Source: Clarireedia homoeocarpa
Taxonomy: Eukaryota; Ascomycota; Leotiomycetes; Helotiales; Rutstroemiaceae
NCBI GenBank assembly: GCA_001465935.1
Contig: LNKV01000055.1
Span: 310,001-374,000, forward strand
Direction: 5' to 3'
DNA length: 64,000 nucleotides
In this document: piece by piece, positions 56,085-64,000 of the stretch
Position numbering within the stretch: position 1 is the first letter of the stretch
Layout of the letters: every line of letters begins with the position of its first letter
Program-made: the position numbers and the translations under genes
Notes under the pieces: model-generated
Told to the model about the DNA's origin: nothing
What the model saw: only the letters and a program-made list of their open reading frames with translations
Databases searched by the model: none

Positions 56085-57177
56085 GGTCTTCAATGATCTA
56101 GGAATGCAGATACCTATAAGACTCTTGGGCCGCAGGAACATCGAAGAAGTTGCCAGTCCCTGAAATGAACTTTTGGTTGAGCTTGCGAGTTCGTTGTTTC
56201 ACTATGGGGATATTTATCTCTTGGACACTTGTGGATGAATTGATGCGTCGTATAGTTTGTGACTGCATTACTCTCAAGACAATTCAGACTGCACCAAAAT
56301 CTTTCCTTGTCAAAACAGCAATTGAGATACTTGATTGCATGTCGGATGAGAGCCCTGCGATACGCATATAGCCTTTCAGCTGTGATGCTGGGACATGTGT
56401 CGATTTTGAAGATGCTACAACTACTTGAATGAAAGGCCACCTGACAGTATCAGAAATTTACGAGAAGCGTGAGAAAATGGGGACGTCGTCACATTTCACT
56501 CCAGATTGAACCTTGGATAGATCGAGGTGGTAGGAGAGGGGACGGTGAAAGGACTTTCTTCTGGTTTATTATCTGCATCCCGAGGAATTGTGGGTGATAC
56601 TTATCTTTCGAAACCACCAGTCAACGTTAAAGATGAAAAAGCACATTGCTTCCTCATGATATGTCTAGAAGATATGATCCGAAACTCTTTTGTGCTCATT
56701 ATGGAGAACAGAGCAAACACCTGGAAGGCGTTTCTGTTGTAGAATATGCCTTGTGGAGGGGTACAGAATAGTGCATGCTCCTTGATAATAATGACAGGCT
56801 AGACTTGCGACTAAGATCTGAACAAGATTATTGATGTGGAAGGAACAAAATACAGTATATTTGTCATGAGCGCGCTATCAGAAGTCGAGTAGCATTGCTC
56901 CCGATGCGAAAAGGCCGAAACGACATGGAAGATCTTGCTTTCGCTCAAATTTATGAGGAGTTCGAAACTATACGCAAGTTGTATGCAAGCGATTGACACA
57001 TGATTTGTAGACTTCCTTGGTTCTTCGAATTTGATATAATTCAAGTATATTGCGTATGTGTCGTACCTTAAAGTCTATCTGAGATATCAACGAGCATTAA
57101 TATAAATTCCAAAAACCAACGACTATTCCAATCGCATTTCGTTCTCCCTTGCCCAACTTCCCTTTCCATACAGCACC
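56085..57177. other. Intergenic, nothing recognised
   Basis: About 1.1 kb beyond the DUF6590 copy-2 gene. Short frames only (up to about 108 codons), without motifs. Confidence 0.45.
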
Positions 57178-57945
57178 TTACATATCCCTCATAAATCTAC
57201 CGTATACAGTACCACGCAAGTGTACGGGAACATCATCGTCGATGTGCATCCAAGAATGCCATACCCTTCTCACCCATCCTTGTCCTTGGCCGTCCAGTTG
57301 CCCAGAAGCGTACATTTCTCCTCCACCACTGACAATAGTCACAATACTCCTACTGCCACTTCTTCTCACTACCTCTTCATACCCTGGCAGCTCATCTTCT
57401 TCCACCGTCGGTCTTCTCAACATTTCACCGGTATTCCACCCTGCTCTCCCGGTTCTAATTCCCTGCAAAAAGTCTACTCTATCTCTTCCCTCCTCTCCCA
57501 AGTCCTCCAAAACACCTCTCAAGCATTCTATCGCTCTCTTGACCATCTCCCCTTCTCCCCTTCTACCTCCTCTCATATTCCACGCCTGTCTCAACGGTCT
57601 CCTTCCATACATCAAATAACCCCTCTTCAGCTCCACCACCAAAATCCAATCTCTCCCTCCATCAGCCATACCCCTTTCAACCTCCCTCTGCAAAACTGCC
57701 CACCATTCTGCACTAGCATCGAAAGCCTGAACCAGTGCTGCGAGGTAGACGTTCGCCTCGGATGCGAGTCTTCCATTCACTAGCACCCCAGCGCTGATGT
57801 CTCTTCCTGATACCAAGATGGACCATCGATTTAACCAACCGTTAGAATGAAAGACTCTCCTGCTAGCCTGGTATGGAGGGGGAGACACACGAAATTCATA
57901 GTTGTCTGAATCTCTGTATGGCGGCGGTGATGGGGTGAGAGACAT
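57178..57945 (-). CDS. Hypothetical protein with N-terminal PPxY motifs
   Basis: Single uninterrupted frame of 255 residues from ATG at 57945 to TAA at 57178-57180. It begins MSLTPSPPPYRDSDNYEF and has a second SPPPYQAS near residue 22, then an LPGYEEV further on. PPxY is the ligand of WW domains, for instance in Nedd4/Rsp5 ubiquitin ligases, so adaptor or substrate behaviour is possible. The middle part (WSILVSGRDISAGVLVNGRL, RDWILVVELKRGYLMYGRRP, RAIECLRGVLEDLGEEGRD) looks like a folded alpha/beta domain. No signal peptide or membrane segment. I do not recognise the family. The antisense frame 57220-57783 is a shadow. Confidence 0.65.
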   Translation of the reverse strand: MSLTPSPPPYRDSDNYEFRVSPPPYQASRRVFHSNGWLNRWSILVSGRDISAGVLVNGRLASEANVYLAALVQAFDASAEWWAVLQREVERGMADGGRDWILVVELKRGYLMYGRRPLRQAWNMRGGRRGEGEMVKRAIECLRGVLEDLGEEGRDRVDFLQGIRTGRAGWNTGEMLRRPTVEEDELPGYEEVVRRSGSRSIVTIVSGGGEMYASGQLDGQGQGWVRRVWHSWMHIDDDVPVHLRGTVYGRFMRDM

Positions 57946-59337
57946 CTTTCCTTTTCCTTAATTCTTTGATGATCTTTATTCAATATCTTCCCCTTTTCAC
58001 TTGCTGTTATGCTACTTCCAGCACCAAAATTTCTTGCTCGCTCGCTCGCGCGCGAATATCAGGGATTCCAACGAAATCACTTTTGAGGATCATAAACTGG
58101 CAAGTTTCTCGAGATGTCCAAGTTGCAGATGAGTCAGATATGGACAAGAAGAACAAATGGAAGAAGCGAAGGGTGAAACAGTAGGAGTATATACTCCGTT
58201 TCTGGGTTCTTCACCTTCTTCGTCACTCTGATTCTTATACAACAACGTCCAATACCAACCCAGACAAACACGAAGACCTGCTGCATTCTGCATCCCAAAT
58301 ACGTGTTACCCTAATGGCTGAAGTCCTCGTAGTATCGGAGGGAAACAAGGACCCTGAATAGTCGCATCTTGCAGCTGATCATGCCAAGGTTCGAGTGAAT
58401 ATCGGCGTTTCATTTCTTAGTTCTTTCTCACCTCTCACCTACATAGCACCTGCCAAGCTCTCCAGTAATCAATCACTGTCGGTTGGCTTAGTACAGCTGT
58501 GGGTGAAACTGATTCATGGCACTATACTTAGTCACAATGGGGTCTAAGTAAATGCAGTTGAATCGGGTCAATTCTCTAAACTAGGTGGGAGGGAGAGTTG
58601 GACTATATAGCCTTTCTCTCCTGTACTAATTGCTATGCTACAGTGAGTATCCTATGTCCTGTAGTCCCCATTCTGTAGTTCATTATCCCGCAATATCTTT
58701 CCTGTAGTCGTAGTCCAGTGAAAATACTGAACCGACAATCACCCGGACAGAAAAGCAGAAATCCAATTCGTCCTTCGCGTGGGAATAACATACATACGCT
58801 ATTTATTCACCACCCAACATCAATCAATACACCCCACTCCACCCCACTTCACCTCCCCTCACCTCCCCGAGTTCGTTCCTGATTCATACTATATCCCATA
58901 CTCCAAACCCAGTGCTATCTGGCAATTATGTTCTACGCAGCAGTGACAAACACTGGTTAAATCACCGACCTAACTACCAGCCACTCAGTACTCAGTCATT
59001 ACTCCATTAGCGAAAATCTTATGAATCAGTCAGTCAGCATTCAACACCAACACCAATACCAACACCAACAACAATGACATTAGCGTTAATAAAACAGCAT
59101 ATAGAATTCATACAATACCCGTGTCCCTATTTACCTACTCTGTTCCTACCCGACCGACCGACCTATCAAAGAGTCGATCTATCCTTCTTTTCCAGTGCCT
59201 AAGAATTACTTTCCTACAACATAAAATTCGGCTTCTGTACTCCCATCCCAAACTTCCCTCCACCTCTTTCTATCCTTTCCCTTCCACCCATTACGGTCAA
59301 GCTTCTTTGCCTTAAACAAATCATACCAATTCTCCTC
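57946..59337. other. Intergenic, nothing recognised
   Basis: About 1.4 kb. CACCAATACCAA-type units at 59046-59070 and CCGA units near 59150-59165; otherwise unique sequence without a recognisable gene. Confidence 0.45.
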
Positions 59338-62183
59338 TTAACTCCAAGGTAACCACTGCCCCCAATTTCTTCCCACCAACCCCGCCCCCGCCACCGCGCC
59401 TATCATTCCCGCCGCTCTTCCTCCTCTTCCACCTTCTTCTCCATCCATACCCACATCCATACCTCTTCCTTCCCCCCCTTCACCATTCCCACTAAAAGTA
59501 CTCGGTACCATACTCCTCAATGACTCTTGTCCCACACTCCTCTTATTCCTCAAGGCCACATTCCGAACCGCCATCCTCCTATCATCCACCGCCGCACCCT
59601 CTCTCATCTTCAACTCCTTCGGTTGATGGTACAGCGACAAGTTTGGTCCAGCACGATTCGCATCTCTCACACTACAATTTCCACCCGCACCCGGCGATTC
59701 CAAGTCGCCATCTTCATCTGTGCTGAAGTAATGCCCATCACTGATACTTGTTCTCGGATGCCCACTTCTCCCTAGCCGTGAACTCCTCCTCATCTGCGAC
59801 CAGATCTTCCTTGCGGGATCCATTTCCTTCGCCTCTATATCCAGTGGATGATCATACGGCGAGCCCAGTCTTCTCGAATGCGGACTACCATGCGCATTGA
59901 AATACGAGATTGCTGTCATAGAAACCGAATGAGTGAGACCCGGTGGGGTGATAGCGACATTAGGCGTTATATTTGTTTCCGATTTCAAGTTCTCTTTATC
60001 GGATGAATAACCGTAAGTACGTCGGGGGTAGGGTATTTGTACACGGTCGTCGGCGAGTTTGTGGAGGGCTTCCCTGGCTCGTTCGGCAGAATAATGTTTT
60101 TCGATGATTTTCGTTAGAGGATTAAGACCGACTGGTGGGTTTAGAGCCGCGGAATTTCGGGGCGACCATGCGGATGAAGGATTGTGACGTTTAACTGTGG
60201 CCGTGGCTTTGGTTTCAAGCAAAGTATGTTGGGGAAGAAGTTTGTTATCGCCTTTAACTAATGGTGTTCTAAGGTTCAAGAATGCTGAATGTCGATAATT
60301 GAGTTTGACGGTAAGATATTTCGTGGTGGTATCTCCTAGGATACCTTTCAAGTCATCGATCAGCTCATCTGTCGACGTTTCCTTCGCATGTGCCACGGGA
60401 AGTTTGATCTTGTTGAGTCCGATCTTGACTAGCATGAGAAGAGTTTCGCTGACACGGATAGTTTTGGCTTGGAAGAGATCATCTGGCTGGTCGACGATAA
60501 AGCAGTCGAGTCCAGGTTGGAGCTCAACTGCAATATTGTGTAGACTTCCATAGCTTCTAAGGTCTGGATGTATAAGCATACGACCCAACAAGCATGGAAA
60601 GAGATTTCTCACCATTGTACTGGGGAGTTAAGTTCTGAGCACTAAAAGCCCGGCCCATCTCACCTGAAGCCCCAGATCCATCAGCTCTTCGAAGCACGCC
60701 AGTAATCTCGATAGCAACCCACAATGTGCACATACCAGCGTAAACGCTCGTACTTTCCGGTGTGACAGATATTTGCGGACACAAAACGAACATCTCATCT
60801 CTGCATTTCGAAGGCGTAGGAGTTGCCGGACATGAGATTTCGATATCGTCATTATACGAAGACACCCTCAAATCGAAGCCAATATCGATAATATCCTGCC
60901 TATATCTTTCAAAAGAGTGTGAAGATTCGGCCGTTCCAAGGCTTGACACTGTCGATGAGATGGAGGAACTGAGGGTTGAGGCAGTGGATTTTTGATGCGA
61001 GAGTTTGCGAAGAAGTGTTCGTTGCGACCCTATCGAGGCTTCTCGGGTCAGGGCGGTCTTCGACTCATCATTTTTTCTGCTACCAAATGCCTTCATTATG
61101 AAATTTTTCGATTTTGATGGCCGTCTCGTGGGAATTTTGGGAGAGCCATCGAGGTTCTGTTCTAGTGTTGGTGTCACTCGTGGATTCAAAGATTGTGCTG
61201 ACTGGCGAGGACTGAGCCGTTGATGTTCCTTGATAACATTCTGGGAACCTCCACGATGTAGTTCGGTTCTTAAGAACCTCCCAACACTCAGGCTTCGTGA
61301 CACTAGGCGATTCGCTTTTGGGGTAGCATCGAGGTCATCACGGCTATGTTTCTTATCTAGGGTGATAATTAGCACAAAGTATTAATACTGATGATATTGC
61401 TATCACAGGACCCATATTTACCATCATTAACTGCCACCGTTGTCTCACTCAAGCCCCTCTTCTGAACATCCACAATTGCTGCGTCTAAGCTTCCGTCTAG
61501 AATACTCCCTCTTCCCCTCCTTATCTTATGTACAGTTAAGGGTCCGTCCTTTGCCAACGGCGGGCTTCCCTTACTTTCCAACGAGTATCCCGACCATCTC
61601 CTGCCATTGTCATTCCAATCGCGGCCTGCTGCTCCAGATCGCCCACCCGCCTTGCCACCGGCAATGGTCTGGCTACGCTTGATGATTCGTAAGGGCTGGG
61701 GCTTTGTGATTTCGACCTCGGATTCGTGAAGCTCCATGTTAGACGACTTTGTCTTCTTGGATGCCATACCGAACATTCTGAGTCTGCTTCCGACGTGCTG
61801 TCTCCCTGGTAGAATCTCGATTTTCGCTGGTGGTGGTGGTGGTGGTGATGAGAGGATGATTGGTTGATAAAGCTATCTCCAGTACAATGTCTGCTATTGT
61901 AGCTCCCAACCTCTGTCGACTCTAGATCGCACCAAGAATCACCGTAAAGTTGAGTGTTAGAGAAATAGGAATCCTGATGTCTCTTGCCGCGATAACCTCG
62001 TCCACAGTTGGTCAAGAGAAAAAGGAAGTGTGGAATGTAGTGAAATCGAATACGGCGAGCGGCAATTACAACGAAGTGCCAAATACTGGTTGCTTTGAGA
62101 GCGATCAATACTACGAATAATAAGATAGCAATAGGTACTACAATAAGTGCCCCTACTGGAGAACCTGTATTATTCATAGCCAA
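59338..62183 (-). CDS. Large Ser-rich hypothetical protein, possible N-terminal membrane anchor
   Basis: Exons 61422-61695 (or to 61776), 60613-61356 and 59338-60563 are firm; the 49-bp intron 60564-60612 and the intron 61357-61421 fit in phase. Two 5' models exist. Model A starts at ATG 61776 (MFGMASKKTKSSNMELHESE), 774 residues. Model B adds an upstream exon 61770-62183 with a strong transmembrane helix (ALIVVPIAILLFVVLIALKA) and joins through a GTATGG donor, TCTAACA branch and CCCCAG acceptor (intron 61696-61769), in phase, 885 residues. Both frames are open over the overlap. The centre has a beta-rich part (IDIGFDLRVSSYNDDIEISC, RSYGSLHNIAVELQPGLDCF, TKYLTVKLNYRHSAFLNLRT, ATATVKRHNPSSAWSPRN, then HYSAERAREALHKLADDRVQ), conserved-looking but not recognised; the C-terminus is Gly-rich. 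No function assigned. Confidence 0.55.
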
Positions 62184-63112
62184 AAATGAAATAATTGCTA
62201 GAATGAGACGGAATTCATTGAGCGGTAATAAAGCAATGGTGGATGATTATTAGTTGAAATTTGAAGCATGAGGGGTGATGTTTTGGCCGTGTCATGATTG
62301 AAATCTAGAGACGAAGAAGCGAGAACAATAGTTGCTTTTGCTTGTAAAGGCAAGTGCAATGACCATTCATTGCCTGCCCAACAGGAAGCAGTAACGTCTG
62401 AGCCATTGTATTTTGGGTGAGTTGGCGAAGATGGAGTATTGCAGTTGTAAGGAATGGAGAGAAGAGAAGATCTCTGTTAAGCCTCTGCTTTGCTCTAGCA
62501 AGACCAGACTATACTTTTCGCTGTAGACTCATGAGGATGTAATAATTCCAGGAGTTTTGAGGGGATCTCGAGGGGATCTTAGCTCATCGATGCCTCGAAT
62601 AGACCTCTAGGTGAGTGGTGCTACCTCAGTGGACGTCTTAACGGGTAAGAGAGTCTTCCGAAGAATGAAATGTAAAGTGATAATTAGAGTCGTTGCAAGG
62701 GATGGAAAGAACAGCTCCAGTCATCGTGCTGTCGGTTTGTCTCTATGGTAGCCACAAGTCAACGAGGAAGTTCAAATAGACTCACCATGCATCATAGATC
62801 GCCCACATGGATATAAATGTCGCCAGGGGTCTGTACGTGATCAGGAGCGGTGCATTCCCCGGCGATCATGTACTGGCGATCATTACAGCATGCAAGAAAT
62901 CCATCTCCATGCATCCCTCCCCCGTCACCGATCCTCCAGGGTCGTTGCCGTGCCGCACTGAAGTCCCATATGAGAAAATGCGTCCATGTTGTATTTTCGG
63001 ACAATGGGTATCAATGCTAAAAAAAACTTCATAATCCCCAGTACCAAAACATTTTAACTTCCCAAACTCATGATCGTCATTGCTGTCACCGTGCTCATAA
63101 TCACCTTGAAGC
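62184..63112. other. Intergenic, nothing recognised
   Basis: About 930 bp: 5' flank of the Ser-rich protein gene and 3' flank of the UEV-like gene. No repeats or gene recognised. Confidence 0.45.
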
Positions 63113-64000
63113 TTATGCGCCCACTGCTCTCCTCCCTGAATCCGCCCCCTCCATACTCTCCCTAATCAGCCTTCTCATCTCCTCCAACCTATCCCCATCC
63201 ACATTCAAAAATTGAATCAAATCATCGTTTGCCCCCTGCCCATACAATACCGCCTCAGCAACACTAGCCTCCACCCCCTTCTTGACCCTCACCTCCCACA
63301 CCCCATCCCAATTCCACTCTCCCGGTTTCCTCGCCACAACCGGCGACATTGGCCTCTCCCCCTGTTGCGCCTCCCTCGTCAGCTTCCCCATCTTAACTCT
63401 ATACGCTCTCCACGCATGCCACGCGCCCGGATTGCCTGCCGCCTCCAACGGGACTCTATCTAGAACCGTTTCATCATCAAATGTCCGTCGCACATAGCGC
63501 AATATCTCGTAGATACCTACTCGTACACCATCTGCCGTATTCCCTGGCGAGGAAAGTCCACTTGATGGACTTCCCATCCCAGCTTTCGTGGGGGTCTTCT
63601 GCTGTTCTTCTCTGCTGCGCAAACTTTTGCTCTTCCGCCCAAACCATTGTGGGAAGCCATCACGCAGCGAAAACCCCCCAGGCGGTAGCCGCTCCTCGTC
63701 AGTTGCCGAAACCGTCCCATCGTCGCCTTGCGCATCTGTGCTATACATGTATGTTGTAAGAGGTGTAATAAGCGGATGGAATATATCGGTCGAGAAGGTA
63801 ATTAGAGGAGGGAGAGCGGGATACTGGGGCGGGAAGGAGATCTGGAAGCGCAAGATGGAGGGCGCATAGGCACCTGTTGGGCAAACATTTCATTAGCATT
63901 TGCCAATCGCGCAGGAGAAAAGTAGAGCAATTGACAGACTGAGAATTGAGAAACTTACCTTTCCGTACGAACAAGACTCCCGACCAAAGTGTGGGGTCGC
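63113..64000 (-). CDS. Ubiquitin E2 variant (UEV/AKTIP-like), 5' part outside the window
   Basis: Two exons are visible, 63959-64000 (continuing beyond the window) and 63113-63873. They join in phase to read PTLWSGVLFVRKGAYAPSIL, then RFQISFPPQYPALPPLITFS and TDIFHPLITP, the core of a UBC fold. There is no Cys in the position after FHPLITP where active E2s carry theirs, and no HPN, so this is a catalytically dead variant like UEV or the AKTIP/FTS group. A long insertion follows (GGFSLRDGFPQWFGRKSKSL, Ser-rich), then an acidic/helical C-terminal part (DLIQFLNVDGDRLEEMRRLI). AKTIP homologues act with Hook proteins in dynein-driven endosome transport; that assignment here is inference. The N-terminus is not in view. 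Confidence 0.78.

Noticed and set aside
1..64000. A secondary-metabolite cluster, CRISPR array, rRNA or bacterial-type operon
   Set aside because: No polyketide synthase, peptide synthetase or terpene cyclase genes, no spaced repeats and no rRNA-like sequence were seen; gene content is ordinary fungal housekeeping plus the 46.6-56.1 kb modules.

Overview
The window is a stretch of filamentous ascomycete (Pezizomycotina) nuclear genome, most likely a leotiomycete of the Botrytis/Sclerotinia kind. Genes carry short introns (about 45-80 bp) with GTRNGT donors and CTRAC-like branch sites. The protein set is typical of moulds: white-collar 2, NADPH oxidase A, a conventional kinesin of fungal type, a fungal 7TM rhodopsin-fold protein, a GtaA-type glutaminase and DUF6590 proteins. 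The placement within the class is an inference from protein resemblance only. Exon models were built by hand by matching splice sites to reading frame and family consensus; every complete model closes in frame.

Layout. 0.9-5.3 kb: RAD50 (minus). 7.3-9.0 kb: white-collar 2 (plus). 9.0-13.3 kb: a very microsatellite-rich block with one low-complexity hypothetical gene and a 105-bp CCTAA array. 13.3-15.8 kb: a RidA-family gene and an enoyl-CoA hydratase/isomerase. 15.8-18.6 kb: no gene seen. 18.6-28.4 kb: NoxA, a quinone-oxidoreductase-like MDR protein, the ubiquitin shuttle Dsk2 and a secreted glutaminase. 29.9-32.1 kb: a 7TM protein. 34.1-36.7 kb: a GPI-type cell-surface protein bracketed by two inverted copies of a roughly 118-bp sequence. 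37.7-45.7 kb: kinesin-1, Rad6/Ubc2, mitochondrial-type acetyl-CoA acetyltransferase and a SigF-like NTF2-like membrane protein. 46.6-56.1 kb: a tandem duplication of a divergent two-gene module. 57.2-64 kb: a PPxY-containing hypothetical, a large Ser-rich hypothetical and a partial E2-variant (UEV) gene running off the window.

The most unusual part is 46.6-56.1 kb. Each module has a minus-strand gene for a zinc-cluster-like protein (C-x2-C-x6-C-x8/9-C-x2-C-x2-H at the N-terminus, acidic/aromatic C-terminus) facing a plus-strand DUF6590 gene. Copy 1 is intact. In copy 2 the zinc-cluster gene has an in-frame TGA. The DUF6590 gene of copy 2 is interrupted in its second exon by a 1,093-bp non-autonomous Copia-type LTR element. 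That element has 63-bp LTRs, a 5-bp target duplication (CATGC), a primer site matching the anticodon half of initiator tRNA-Met, a polypurine tract and a broken gag. Its LTRs contain a good splice donor and acceptor placed so that removing the element as an intron would keep the host frame open.

Some neighbours share general cellular roles (ubiquitin: Dsk2, Rad6, UEV; acyl-CoA metabolism: the hydratase/isomerase and the thiolase), but apart from the 46.6-56.1 kb modules there is no sign of a functional cluster. No rRNA, CRISPR or convincing tRNA gene was found by eye.
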